A stretch of DNA of 64,000 nucleotides. Source: Micavibrio aeruginosavorus ARL-13 (GTDB taxonomy: Bacteria > Pseudomonadota > Alphaproteobacteria > Micavibrionales > Micavibrionaceae). This document shows, piece by piece, positions 17,078 to 25,607 of this stretch. The first letter of the stretch is position 1. Each line of letters begins with the position of its first letter. The DNA is taken from NCBI RefSeq assembly GCF_000226315.1, contig NC_016026.1, forward strand, positions 558,001 through 622,000, given 5' to 3'. Made by a program: the position numbers and the translations under genes. The notes beneath the pieces are model-generated. The model worked only from the letters and a program-made list of their open reading frames with translations, ran no database searches and had not been told where the DNA came from.

Positions 17078-17877
17078 TGCAATCTCCTTATTGCGTTTAT
17101 GATAAATTCTATGGCCTCTCCGCTGCGCATTTCATCCAGCGTCCACTGGGAGTATGCCAAGCGAGAAAAGTACACTCGTTTCTGCTCTTCTGATGGCGCC
17201 ATGGGCAATTCTGCGTAAGGCGCAGATGGTTCGCAGATGACACGAACGCCATTGATAATTGCCTCGTGGCCCACATTCGAATTTATGCAATGAACGGCAT
17301 GTACAGAGGCCCAATCGATTGGGCCAGACGATATACCATCATGACCAGTTGCGTTCACATCTGGGCTATCAGGGTGTGGCCGCCACAGAACGGGCCTCGC
17401 CCCCTTTGCTTTCGCAATTTCTCGGGTGGCCCAAGCGGAAATTCCATCCGCATCAAGGCCATGTGACGGATCGCCCACATGCTGACCGCAGACCAAGACG
17501 TATTCACCATCATGTTGCGGTTTGAAAAAAATCCCGAGACGATCAAGCCTGTCGGATAGGCACTGGAAAGGAGGAACCCACCCCAATCGGTTAAGGCCCA
17601 CCTGCCAATGTCCGGTGGCCCATGTTTTTATCCCAGAAACTCGGGACATGTAGCCGTAATCAATAACGATAACCGGTTTACCCTTTTTAGCGTATGCGTC
17701 CCGGATAACTGTGCCTTTATCGCGCAGCCCAGACACAACCACGACGTCGAAATCTTCGACTTGATCAGGGGTAAACGGGTTATGGTTACGATATTTGAAA
17801 GGAAGAGTGGCGGCTCTTAACCCTTGGGCAAAAGCCGCCACTTCCATATTCTCTTCTAAGGCATAAAGCCCCAGCAT
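17074..17877 (-). CDS. Glycosyltransferase/capsule-synthesis-like protein inside the head operon
   Basis: 267 residues with alternating beta strands and helices: DFDVVVVSGLRDKG, VIVIDYGYM, YVLVCGQHVGD, PVLWRPHPDSPD, and a C-terminal HCINSNVGHEAIINGV followed by VICEPSAP. The RPHP motif, the conserved Ser/His stretch and the Rossmann-like order resemble the C-terminal nucleotide-sugar half of GT-B or capsule-synthesis proteins. No membrane segment is present. A sugar-transferase-like gene between capsid and connector genes is unusual and suggests virion or DNA decoration, or a repurposed fold. Confidence 0.5.
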   Translation of the reverse strand: MLGLYALEENMEVAAFAQGLRAATLPFKYRNHNPFTPDQVEDFDVVVVSGLRDKGTVIRDAYAKKGKPVIVIDYGYMSRVSGIKTWATGHWQVGLNRLGWVPPFQCLSDRLDRLGIFFKPQHDGEYVLVCGQHVGDPSHGLDADGISAWATREIAKAKGARPVLWRPHPDSPDVNATGHDGISSGPIDWASVHAVHCINSNVGHEAIINGVRVICEPSAPYAELPMAPSEEQKRVYFSRLAYSQWTLDEMRSGEAIEFIINAIRRLQ

Positions 17878-18869
17878 TATCGGGACTGAATGATGCAGCC
17901 AGCAAAATCCTTGCTGGATGTGAAGGCGGCGTCCCAGTTTGATCCGGTACCGAGGGCGGCAGCGTTCGGGTTTTTACCGCCGTTCGCCACATCCCATTTG
18001 AATCCTTTGACGCCGAGGTTGTACCCAAACTCACCCTGCATACGCATAAGGATCTGTTCTTTCCCGGTGATCTCTTGGAAGGTCATGTACTCTTCCTCGG
18101 TTTCGTCCACGATCAGGCCATCAGCGGTCAGGCCGAGGGTCATGTAGTTCGTGTATGCGCCGGTACCTGTGCCGCCTGTTTGCACCAGAGACGCACTGTC
18201 CGTTACCAGAATAGGGCGGTTCAGGGTCACCGGGCCACCGTTGACAATGGTGGTATTCGCAATCAGGTCGCCGTTGTTGGCTGGCGTGACCTGGTATTGG
18301 AACAGGTCGAAGAACACCTTCGAGTGCATTACGAAGGCCTGAATGCGGTTTGCCTGATCCCCGAACTTGGAAAGCCCTGAAACCATTGAGGACGTGTTCA
18401 GGGTTCCGTTTGTCGGAACCGTGTACTTTACCGCTGCTTGGTTGTTCAGGGCGGCAACACCAGCCAGCAAGGAACTGTTCAGCATGTCGGCCAACGCATC
18501 AGCGGCAGCCTGTTCACCTGCAGCAACTTTGATAGCGTCCATATCCAAGCCCGGCTTCAGAATTGCCGCTCGAGACCAGTCAACCGGGCCGATTTTACGG
18601 TTCAGTTTTACGCTGATAATCTGGTCTTGCGTCAGTTTAATGGACGTCGCATCCGAAACGGATGTTTGATCCTGACGGGAAACCAGACCACCAGCGTTCT
18701 TGAAGAACGCTGAATAATCATAATCACCCGGTTTGCGGTTGCTACGGAAAACAATGGTGCCCGCTGATTGGCCGTTAAAGCCATCGATCATTTGGGTGAT
18801 TTTTTCTGTGTATCCAGTTTGGATCAGCGGATCAAAATATTTCATATCGGTAGGAAGGGATGTCGCCAT
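17877..18869 (-). CDS. Major capsid protein
   Basis: 330 residues, position directly downstream of the scaffold gene. The N-terminal half contains SAGTIVFRSNRKPGDYDYSA, and the centre has long helices around AAGEQAAADALADMLNSSLL. C-terminal strands follow (GVKGFKWDVANGGKNPN). The layout matches HK97-fold capsid proteins of the scaffold-using type. A strong terminator sits just upstream of the gene. Confidence 0.85.
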   Translation of the reverse strand: MATSLPTDMKYFDPLIQTGYTEKITQMIDGFNGQSAGTIVFRSNRKPGDYDYSAFFKNAGGLVSRQDQTSVSDATSIKLTQDQIISVKLNRKIGPVDWSRAAILKPGLDMDAIKVAAGEQAAADALADMLNSSLLAGVAALNNQAAVKYTVPTNGTLNTSSMVSGLSKFGDQANRIQAFVMHSKVFFDLFQYQVTPANNGDLIANTTIVNGGPVTLNRPILVTDSASLVQTGGTGTGAYTNYMTLGLTADGLIVDETEEEYMTFQEITGKEQILMRMQGEFGYNLGVKGFKWDVANGGKNPNAAALGTGSNWDAAFTSSKDFAGCIIQSR

Positions 18870-18895
18870 GATGTTGTCCTTTCAGGTCTGACAAT

Positions 18896-18920
18896 TAAAA
18901 ACCCATCGTATGATGGGGGG
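18896..18920 (-). terminator. Intrinsic terminator upstream of the capsid gene
   Basis: On the minus strand CCCATC, loop ATAC, GATGGG is followed by TTTTTAATTG. It separates scaffold and capsid genes within the late operon. Confidence 0.75.
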
Positions 18921-18930
18921 TTTCTTCTCG

Positions 18931-19602
18931 TTATTCGGGAAGCGCGAGATACGCTTCTTGGCCGTGTTCTTTGATGTACGCCGCCTTATCAACATGGTTC
19001 ATCGCAGAACGCGTTTGACCGCCAGCAGCCTTGCCGCCACCGTTTGAGCCACCGGCTCCGCCGCCACTATTTGCTGTGGCGGCAATGAAATGCTTCCCGT
19101 CCTCGCCTTGCGCGAACGATGAAACGAATTCTTGAATGGGCTTGCCGGAGATTGTGGCCACAGCAGCGCCATCCGCATCTGATACCTCAGCCTTGTTTTC
19201 CGCCAAAATCATGGCCTTGGCCGCTTTCAGATGCGCCGGATTGGTTACACCGGCCTTGGTCAGGGCCTCGGTCAGGCCGTTATCGACCAGAAGTTTGTGC
19301 AATTTCGCCTCGCGGTCAGCCAGCTTTGCGGACAGATCGCCCTTTTCTTTGGCATGGCGCGCTTCCAGCGTGGATTTTATTTTCTCCACATCGCCCCCTT
19401 TGGCGGCGGCTTCCTCTTCTGCGGCGTCCTTGGCGGCTTTAAGTTCGTCCAACTGTTCTTGGATTGATTTTGACGAATCCTTGAGTTTTTTAACCTCACC
19501 CAAAAGCTCATCTTTTTTAGCCTTCAGGCCCTCAGTTTCTTTGTCGATCATCTTTTGCAGTTCGGCCTTGCCTTCTGCGGTATCGGTATCAATTACGGGC
19601 AT
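18931..19602 (-). CDS. Capsid scaffolding protein
   Basis: 223 residues. Residues 10-110 form a long charged coiled coil rich in Lys, Glu and Ala, followed by a helical segment and a glycine-rich tail (NSGGGAGGSNGGGKAAGG) ending in a short basic helix. This is the classic shape of internal scaffold proteins that direct procapsid assembly and then leave. It is immediately upstream of the capsid gene. Confidence 0.85.
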   Translation of the reverse strand: MPVIDTDTAEGKAELQKMIDKETEGLKAKKDELLGEVKKLKDSSKSIQEQLDELKAAKDAAEEEAAAKGGDVEKIKSTLEARHAKEKGDLSAKLADREAKLHKLLVDNGLTEALTKAGVTNPAHLKAAKAMILAENKAEVSDADGAAVATISGKPIQEFVSSFAQGEDGKHFIAATANSGGGAGGSNGGGKAAGGQTRSAMNHVDKAAYIKEHGQEAYLALPE

Positions 19603-19645
19603 TCAATCATTCCCCTCGGGTTTGAGTTTCGCGGCCTTGCCGCAT

Positions 19646-19668
19646 TAAAAACCCGCCAACGCGGCGGG
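19646..19668 (-). terminator. Intrinsic terminator upstream of the scaffold gene
   Basis: On the minus strand CCCGCC, a five-base loop, GGCGGG is followed by TTTTTAATG, starting right at the stop of the head-morphogenesis gene. Confidence 0.75.
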
Positions 19669-20736
19669 TTATTCTGAAAATGTCTTGTTCCAGATATTGG
19701 CATCGCGCCGCTTCAGTTCCGCCAGCGTATATTCGCGCCCGGTATCGTCGGCGAACCGGTCAAGCGGTAGGCCACCATCGCGGAACAGTTTGGCTTTTTT
19801 GACGCCTAAGACCTCCTGCTGGACGGATAGAGGCTGGCGTTTAAGCCATTGCTCATAGGTCCAGTCATCGGGCACCGGGCCAAATGCGCTGGCCCGCGAT
19901 CCCTTGATCGATGTTTCGCCCATATACGGAACCTTTCGGCTCCGGCACCGGAAGTGCGCCGGGATCGGTGGCGCGGATTTGACCGGGTACACGCGGCCAT
20001 CGCGCTCCCGGCATGTGGCCGATGTGCGGCTGTCGAGGGTTGAAACCCATTTCAGGCCCTTGATTATGTCGGCGTTGGCTTCCCACACATACTGTCCTGA
20101 TCGGTCAGCAACATGGGCAATGGCGGTGCGCACGATGGAATCCACATCGCGTCTGGATATTTCCAGCACACCGTCACGGTACCGCGCTGCGCGTGTCCCG
20201 CGTATGCGGCGCACGATCTGGTCCGTTGTCTGACCCTCGGCAATACCTATCCGGACAGCATCATTGATGCGGCGGGCGTCGGTCTGCGCCAGGCTGGAAT
20301 ACCATTCCTTGAGCAGGCGGCCCTGAAACGGCTGGGCCCGTACAATTGCCCGGAGCTGTGACGTTGCGGGGCGGTTCATTTCGATTACCGCGGCACCGAT
20401 TGCTGATTTCTCAATCAGGACGGCCTGAAATTCTGCCTCATACTCCGCAAAATCCACCATACCTTCGGCGGATACGTCGGATAGGCCATCATAGAGCGTG
20501 GCCCGCATCTTTGCGATCGATGCACCCATGTCGCGGATGCGTTTCGTTGTCTCCGGCCCGAGGTCAACACCTCGTTCCTCGATCTTGTGAAGACGATCCA
20601 GAAGGGTTTTCTGCAGGCCCGCATCCGCCTTGTTCAGGAGGGCGATTATCTTCCGGACTTCACTGGCCTTGAACCGTTCCAGCCAAACCATGTGGCGAAC
20701 GGAGGCATCAAGGATGCGCTCATTCGCTGTCGTCAT
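19669..20736 (-). CDS. Head morphogenesis / minor capsid protein (SPP1 gp7-like)
   Basis: 355 residues. The central part has the phage head-morphogenesis domain with TDQIVRRIRGTRAARYRDG and RTAIAHVADRSGQYVWEANAD. It ends in WVSTLDSRTSATCRERDG and IPAHFRCRSRKVPY, a Cys/His/Arg signature of this family. It overlaps the portal gene by 17 bp. Known role: a minor head protein near the portal that aids DNA entry or capsid assembly. Confidence 0.87.
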   Translation of the reverse strand: MTTANERILDASVRHMVWLERFKASEVRKIIALLNKADAGLQKTLLDRLHKIEERGVDLGPETTKRIRDMGASIAKMRATLYDGLSDVSAEGMVDFAEYEAEFQAVLIEKSAIGAAVIEMNRPATSQLRAIVRAQPFQGRLLKEWYSSLAQTDARRINDAVRIGIAEGQTTDQIVRRIRGTRAARYRDGVLEISRRDVDSIVRTAIAHVADRSGQYVWEANADIIKGLKWVSTLDSRTSATCRERDGRVYPVKSAPPIPAHFRCRSRKVPYMGETSIKGSRASAFGPVPDDWTYEQWLKRQPLSVQQEVLGVKKAKLFRDGGLPLDRFADDTGREYTLAELKRRDANIWNKTFSE

Positions 20737-22132
20737 CGACTGTCATCGTTCCGAGGGCAGGGGCGCTATCGGCTTTACGGTCCTGTTCCTCTTCAAAGGT
20801 CAGGCCTTCACTGATGACTTCACCAGATTTCAGGCCCTCAAAGAACGTCCTGTCGGACACGCCGCCCGATTGCCATGCACCAACCCATGCGGTCAGGTCT
20901 TGAGCCGACATAGGCGTAGGCAAATAATCCTTGTTCATTTCATAGACGGCTTTACCGCCGAGCCCGGCCCAGTCCACCATAAACTGTAGAGCCTTTCGGA
21001 CCTGCATTTCAACGGAGCCGGCCAGCGTTGCCAGAACACTGTTTTCACCGCCGCGCTTTATGCCCAGAGCGTCCGCCGTTTCTGTTTGGCGCTTCTCCGG
21101 GGCCAGCATGCGGGCACCAAGGGAGGCCATTTGTGCGTCTTTGCGATCCATAAGTTTTTCAATGGACGAGAAACCTTCGGCACCACACTGCAGGAACCCG
21201 GCGGTGGCATCCCGCGGCAATGCCATACCGCTACCGCCCATGTTGAATGTAAAATTTCCAGGATCATCGACGCCAGTAACGTAGGGCGTCGGCAGGCCAG
21301 CCATGTGCGCACCATTCTCAAGATCGGCGCTGTTCCGATACTGGGACAGGTTCAGATCGGCCAGATCCTCGATCGGCGGTTTTTGAACGCTGCAATCCGG
21401 CTCTTTTGGGGCCAAAAAGTAAAACGGTATATCGGTCAGGGGCGTGCCCCCCTTAAGAGGCTGCGCCATGTCGGCCATTTCCCAACCCTTGCCAGTCTGA
21501 CGCCAGATGATCTGGACGTAGTAGCCGTCATAAAGGGTCAGTTCGCGGATCTGCGGCTTTACGGTACCGTCCACATCCTCATAGATTTCTTCAAGCGCGA
21601 CGCGGGAAAGCTTTGTGACATTCCCAATCCTGGCCATTTTCCAGTTCAGGATGGATTCGGCTTTGTATGCGGTCATGTACGGTCGGATTTCCAGACGCGA
21701 CATGTCATGCAAGGTCAGCGCGGCCCCGGACGCAAGATTCGGTGAGGGCGGATAATCAACCAAAATCCCGGCGCGGCCAACCGTGATCACGTCCTCGGTC
21801 AAACCGCGCACAAATCCCTCCAGGCTCATTCCGGCCAGATTGATGTTGGAGGTCCAAGCGTCCTTTACCGACGCGGGCAGGTCAACCACAGGAGCCTTGC
21901 GGAATATCAGGCCTGTGTAGCCATCAACCGTCCTGCCAGTGGCATTGTAGAAAACCGCACGCAATTTGTACGCGTTATATGCTTCCTTGCTTTGGCCATC
22001 CAGTTTTGGCAGATAATTCTCACCGCCGGCATGAACCTTGCGTTGCCCACCAACCACATCGCGGCATTTTCTCCACACCGGTGCATACTCATCGTATTCC
22101 GGGTGTGTTTTGTCTGGTGTTGGTGCGGTCAT
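20720..22132 (-). CDS. Portal protein (DUF4055-type)
   Basis: 470 residues beginning with a short N-terminus and WRKCRDVVGGQRKVHAGGENYLPK, characteristic of DUF4055 phage portals. A central region has PYVTGVDDPGNFTFNMGG and long C-terminal helices (MVDWAGLGGKAVYEMN). It lies between the large terminase (4-bp overlap) and head-morphogenesis genes. Known role: dodecameric ring at one capsid vertex through which DNA is packaged. Confidence 0.87.
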   Translation of the reverse strand: MTAPTPDKTHPEYDEYAPVWRKCRDVVGGQRKVHAGGENYLPKLDGQSKEAYNAYKLRAVFYNATGRTVDGYTGLIFRKAPVVDLPASVKDAWTSNINLAGMSLEGFVRGLTEDVITVGRAGILVDYPPSPNLASGAALTLHDMSRLEIRPYMTAYKAESILNWKMARIGNVTKLSRVALEEIYEDVDGTVKPQIRELTLYDGYYVQIIWRQTGKGWEMADMAQPLKGGTPLTDIPFYFLAPKEPDCSVQKPPIEDLADLNLSQYRNSADLENGAHMAGLPTPYVTGVDDPGNFTFNMGGSGMALPRDATAGFLQCGAEGFSSIEKLMDRKDAQMASLGARMLAPEKRQTETADALGIKRGGENSVLATLAGSVEMQVRKALQFMVDWAGLGGKAVYEMNKDYLPTPMSAQDLTAWVGAWQSGGVSDRTFFEGLKSGEVISEGLTFEEEQDRKADSAPALGTMTVDDDSE

Positions 22133-23430
22133 TTACCTGTGACTTTGATGGTTTGGACTTTGTTGTGAGTAATCGGGAATAGATAGGCAATCGGGTAACC
22201 GCCTGCATCGTTGGCGTGGTCGTGTCCGGATGATTTGTCCGGCTCCCCATTTTCACCCCATATCTGCCGCTCAAGCGATTGGGTGAATTTGGGGCAGGCC
22301 GCTGTATTCACCAGATAGCGCCGATCTCCGCATGTGTTGCAGAACATTGCGTTCATGCTGTTGATGCGATCTTTAACCGAAGGGTTCCGCGAATTGACGC
22401 GGACGATAAACCCAGCCTGTTTCAGCAGGGCTATATCCGTTTCACTGGCATTGCTGCTCTTGCGGTTATCCCCGGAGGCATCAGGATAAACGATAATCTT
22501 GTGGCCCGGGTACCGTTCCTTGATCTTGGCGATCATGGCCGGCGTGTCAAACAGGTCAATCAGTTCAGCGGCGGCACGCGGCAATCCATCGCGCATGACA
22601 TTGACGATCCCTGCCATTTTCCCGACGTTGAAGTCCATCCCGATATGGAGGTCTTCACCCGGCTGTACGGTATCCGTGCAATGGTTCAGGCGGCGGTCGA
22701 AACAGTAATAGATGACGCCCTGATAGTTTTCAAAACTGGCTTCGTATTCCTGCCGAAACGTCCGTGGATCCATTGTCCGGCGCGCGGAATCAATCTCATC
22801 CTCTGGGACGTTTCCACCCTGGAGCGAGGTGTAAAGCCAGCTTTTGTGATCTTGAAGCTGACCCTGTCCGTCCAGATAGGTGTCGTAACAGTGGTTAAAC
22901 CCTTTGGGCGTTCCGATGCGCAAAGCATGGCCGCCGCGGTATTCGACCCCATCCACCGTATAACGGCAGGTGGACAGCATCGGACGCAGAACTTCTTCCC
23001 ATGCCTCATAGGCGCAATCGGCCCATTCATCGACCAGCACAAAGAACAGGCCGGAGCCGCGGAGGTTATCGTAATTGTCCAGCCCCACAATCCGGATAAC
23101 GTGCCCGGTGCGCAGGGTGATGCTGCATTCTGTTTCGTTCGGTTTTCCGGCGCGCCATTCGCGGGGTATCGCCTGCTTTAGCCTGCGCCAGAAAACCCGC
23201 TTAGCCTGTTTGAATGTCGGGGCCGCGTACCAGATTTCATCCTCGATACTGACGCCCCACTTCATGGCCAAACGGGCAGCGCGGCGCATTTCAGCCTTGC
23301 CAAGGTATGTCTTGCCAAACCGGCGGCCACAAACAGCGTCGCGAAAGCGGGCGCATTGTTGCCATCCCCAGACAAAGATGTTGGCCTGTTTGGGCGTCAG
23401 AGCCACCGGGCCATCAGAGGATGGGCGCAT
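22129..23430 (-). CDS. Terminase large subunit
   Basis: 433 residues. Walker A-like AVCGRRFGKTYLGKAEM at about residues 33-49, Walker B LFFVLVDEWADC at about 128-139, and nuclease-region acidic residues in HIGMDFNVGKMAG and VYPDASGDNRKS. This is the ATP-driven DNA translocase/nuclease that packages the genome. It overlaps the small terminase gene by 17 bp and the portal by 4 bp. Confidence 0.93.
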   Translation of the reverse strand: MRPSSDGPVALTPKQANIFVWGWQQCARFRDAVCGRRFGKTYLGKAEMRRAARLAMKWGVSIEDEIWYAAPTFKQAKRVFWRRLKQAIPREWRAGKPNETECSITLRTGHVIRIVGLDNYDNLRGSGLFFVLVDEWADCAYEAWEEVLRPMLSTCRYTVDGVEYRGGHALRIGTPKGFNHCYDTYLDGQGQLQDHKSWLYTSLQGGNVPEDEIDSARRTMDPRTFRQEYEASFENYQGVIYYCFDRRLNHCTDTVQPGEDLHIGMDFNVGKMAGIVNVMRDGLPRAAAELIDLFDTPAMIAKIKERYPGHKIIVYPDASGDNRKSSNASETDIALLKQAGFIVRVNSRNPSVKDRINSMNAMFCNTCGDRRYLVNTAACPKFTQSLERQIWGENGEPDKSSGHDHANDAGGYPIAYLFPITHNKVQTIKVTGK

Positions 23431-23959
23431 TCGGTACCGCCTCGTCAGGCTTCAAAGCGTATTCATCACCAATCGGCGCATCCGAGGGCGGAAGCGCCTC
23501 TGGTTTAGGTGCCCATGTATCGCGGCGGCGGTTTGTCAGCCAAACCGTACAGGCCTGCGTATCTGGCGGGGCCTGTTTGCGAATGGTCACGACCTTGACG
23601 TCTTCATACTCACGGGACTTTTTACCGCCCTCGTACTCAATGACCTTAACCTTGAACGCGACCTCTTCGGTCCATTCTGCACCATTGGCACGTCGGAACA
23701 GAGAATCCGCCACCTCGGTGTCAGCGGGCGTCTTGCCTGCGCGTATAGCCTCCGAGAATTCGGGATAATCGACTTTCCACTTATTGATCGTGCTTTCCGA
23801 TTTTCCAAAGAATTCAGCAATATCTGTATCTGTGGCATCAGATTTAAGCAGGAACAATTTCCGGACTTGTGGCGCAAATTCTGGGCGGTAGTCACTTGGA
23901 CGGCCTGCGCCAGTTCCTTTTTCTTTTTTTGGGGCCTTGCCCTGTGTTTTCTTTGCCAT
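23414..23959 (-). CDS. Terminase small subunit
   Basis: 181 residues with a lysine-rich N-terminus, then an HTH (ATDTDIAEFFGKSESTINKWK at about residues 41-61) for binding the packaging site, and a C-terminal part for oligomerisation. It starts at an ATG preceded by AAGGGG and is the first gene of the late operon. A basic N-terminus followed by GRPSDYRPEFAPQVRKL is typical of this phage family. Confidence 0.88.
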   Translation of the reverse strand: MAKKTQGKAPKKEKGTGAGRPSDYRPEFAPQVRKLFLLKSDATDTDIAEFFGKSESTINKWKVDYPEFSEAIRAGKTPADTEVADSLFRRANGAEWTEEVAFKVKVIEYEGGKKSREYEDVKVVTIRKQAPPDTQACTVWLTNRRRDTWAPKPEALPPSDAPIGDEYALKPDEAVPNAPIL

Positions 23960-24232
23960 GCTCGACCCCTTGGGTGGATGGTTGCAGGCCTAGCCCGCGT
24001 GAAACATGCCGCGCTTCCGTGATTAAGCTGAAATCCTTTACGCCGATCAGCTTTGACCGGGCTCACCTGCATGTCAGGGGCAGGTGGAACGGCATCAACG
24101 GCTTTTCACTTTGGCGCGGGCAAAGTGGGGTCAGGGAGGTATCGGCAACCCACGAAAATCTGGAGGGTGGGGCAATCCGTTACTGTGAGGCAGAACCGAC
24201 AAGGCCATGCGGGGCCAATGCCCCACCCATAG
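23960..24232. promoter_or_regulatory. Untranslated region ahead of the late operon
   Basis: About 270 bp with no convincing gene. It lies upstream of the small terminase gene and should contain the late promoter, but I could not identify clear -35/-10 boxes. The small terminase ribosome binding site (AAGGGG) is at its edge. A plus-strand open frame across this region is arginine- and glycine-rich and not protein-like. Confidence 0.4.
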
Positions 24233-24259
24233 AAAAACCCGCCGAAGCGGGTTTTTTTT
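24233..24259. terminator. Terminator between the XRE pair and the late operon
   Basis: ACCCGC, loop CGAA, GCGGGT flanked by an A-run on the left and eight T residues on the right, so it can act on both strands. It ends the 24258-24805 transcript. Confidence 0.82.
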
Positions 24260-24554
24260 AATCAAACTTTACTTTACCTGAGGAAATCCGAGTTAAAATG
24301 TAACGGGACATTTCATCAACCTCACCACCAGATGGTGAGTATGTCACCAAAACCTCTGCTGTATGGTGCCCCTCATTATCTGCGATACACACCATGCGCC
24401 TCAGGTCTTCGACATTAAGAGAGAGCGAAAATGTCAGATCTTTAACCTCACAATTTCCTAAATCAGCAATTTCAAAACGGGTATTGATCGATACTGCGCC
24501 TGATTCGTTTTCGTCATTGCAGGTGTAAAATGTAGATTTGGCCGCGTTCATCAT
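24258..24554 (-). CDS. Hypothetical protein paired with XRE regulator (98 aa)
   Basis: Soluble, acidic, beta-rich protein with three cysteines. Family not recognised. Its ATG overlaps the stop of the upstream XRE gene, and the pair ends at a strong terminator, so they form a two-gene unit. This regulator-plus-partner arrangement would fit a toxin-antitoxin-like or regulator/effector pair, but nothing in the sequence proves it. Confidence 0.6.
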   Translation of the reverse strand: MMNAAKSTFYTCNDENESGAVSINTRFEIADLGNCEVKDLTFSLSLNVEDLRRMVCIADNEGHHTAEVLVTYSPSGGEVDEMSRYILTRISSGKVKFD

Positions 24555-24805
24555 TAATCCCTCACGCTATGCTTTTCGCAATGCGCGCCTGATGGACATA
24601 TACAGCCAGACTTGCAGAAAGAAATTCCGGCACCCTCAAAAGCAAGGATGATGTTTTTTACCGTTGAGAACGAAGATGTCTCCGGTCCATTTAATTCTAT
24701 GCGCTTTATTGTTGGGGCAGAAACCCCAGAATGTTCCGCCAGATCGCCCTGATTCCAATCAAGAAAAGCGCGAGCTGCTCGTATCTGTCCAGATGATATC
24801 ATCAT
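24554..24805 (-). CDS. XRE-family DNA-binding protein (83 aa)
   Basis: An HTH at about residues 8-45 (IRAARAFLDWNQGDLAEHSG then APTIKRIE) of the XRE type. The C-terminal segment is short and cysteine-rich (FCKSGCICPSGAHC), which might bind a metal or act as a redox switch. AT-rich sequence upstream (24806-24890) probably holds its promoter. It is separate from the repressor/Cro switch at 30.2-30.8 kb. Confidence 0.72.
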   Translation of the reverse strand: MMISSGQIRAARAFLDWNQGDLAEHSGVSAPTIKRIELNGPETSSFSTVKNIILAFEGAGISFCKSGCICPSGAHCEKHSVRD

Positions 24806-24898
24806 AACCTCTATGTTGATCGTTATTGCAACATAAATGTATTACTTTGATACTTTTTTGTCAACCTTTAATATTAAAAGTTTTCGACTTGAATTGTC

Positions 24899-25052
24899 TG
24901 GACGGGCACCCGGGGCTTGATACCACGCGCATAAAGCGCGCTGTCACACGCGATTGGCGACTCGACCACATCCGGCGTTGCCCGTCCATGTGTGCTGTGT
25001 TCTGGCCTGTACCCGCTCATGGCGGGGATTGGAGCGCATAGTCACAGCACGC
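24899..25052. ncRNA. Structured intergenic element, candidate RNA of unknown function
   Basis: No gene is convincing between 24806 and 25352. Within it, TGGACGGGCA (24899-24908) pairs perfectly with TGCCCGTCCA (24979-24988), enclosing a CGCGC/GCGCG hairpin and a CCGG/CCGG helix. GTGCTGTG (24992-24999) pairs with CACAGCAC (25043-25050) around a CCCGC/GCGGG hairpin. Two adjacent multi-helix domains suggest a folded RNA or extruded DNA. The transcribed strand is unknown. Confidence 0.4.
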
Positions 25053-25235
25053 ATCGAGGGGCGCATCGAGTTACATAACGCGTTCTGATGTGGTATAACG
25101 AGCAAGGTAAAAACAATGAAATACAGCGCATTCGGTGGCCCCGTTTTGCGCTGATTTTAGTAAGAAAAACGAAAGGGGTGATGGGAGCGGGGGCTTGATT
25201 TTGTACCCGCCGGATTTGGTACAATTGTCTAATCA

Positions 25236-25263
25236 ATAAAAACCCCACCATGGTGGCGGGGTT
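25236..25263 (-). terminator. Terminator for the early minus-strand operon
   Basis: On the minus strand AACCCCGCC ... GGTGGGGTTTTT forms a hairpin with a T-run. It lies beyond the end of the 25591 gene, so operon transcripts would run antisense across the plus-strand gene at 25353 before stopping. Confidence 0.65.
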
Positions 25264-25352
25264 GGTACTGGCGCAAAACACCAGCATGCCTATGAGTATA
25301 GGGGGGCCTGGGGTAGGGGGTCAAGTGCATAAATTTAGAAAAGGAAAATAAC

Positions 25353-25607
25353 ATGAAAGTATTTTTACACTGCAGCAATAAAGAAGAAACGAATTATCCA
25401 TACAACGATGTTGTGATCATGGAATCATTACCGCGCGTTGGTGAATATATCTCAGTACAAAAAGACGATGATGGAGATATTGACGGCTTTTTCGAGGTGA
25501 AGGGCGTCATTCATTGTGTGGATTATGGCGACGACTCTGAGTGGGACGTCGATGTATTCGCAACAGAAACTGACAAAACAATGGCCGACATTAAGTTTGG
25601 TTCGTAA
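25353..25607 (+). CDS. Acidic phage protein of unknown function (84 aa)
   Basis: Strongly acidic protein (DDDGDIDGFFEVKG, DYGDDSEWDVDV) starting at ATG 25353 after AAAAGGAAAAT. It is transcribed against its neighbours, and its last 17 bp overlap the end of the 25591 gene. Acidic small phage proteins can be DNA mimics or inhibitors; no family was recognised, so this is only a possibility. Confidence 0.65.
   Translation: MKVFLHCSNKEETNYPYNDVVIMESLPRVGEYISVQKDDDGDIDGFFEVKGVIHCVDYGDDSEWDVDVFATETDKTMADIKFGS

Noticed and set aside
23075-24022. 315-codon plus-strand frame antisense to the terminase genes
   Set aside because: Composition is that of a shadow frame and the terminase motifs are on the minus strand.
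24019-24261. Possible plus-strand gene between terminase and XRE pair
   Set aside because: No ribosome binding site, odd composition, and it ends in the terminator hairpin.
24826-25041. Plus-strand frame in the structured interval
   Set aside because: No ribosome binding site and the sequence is explained better by paired stems.
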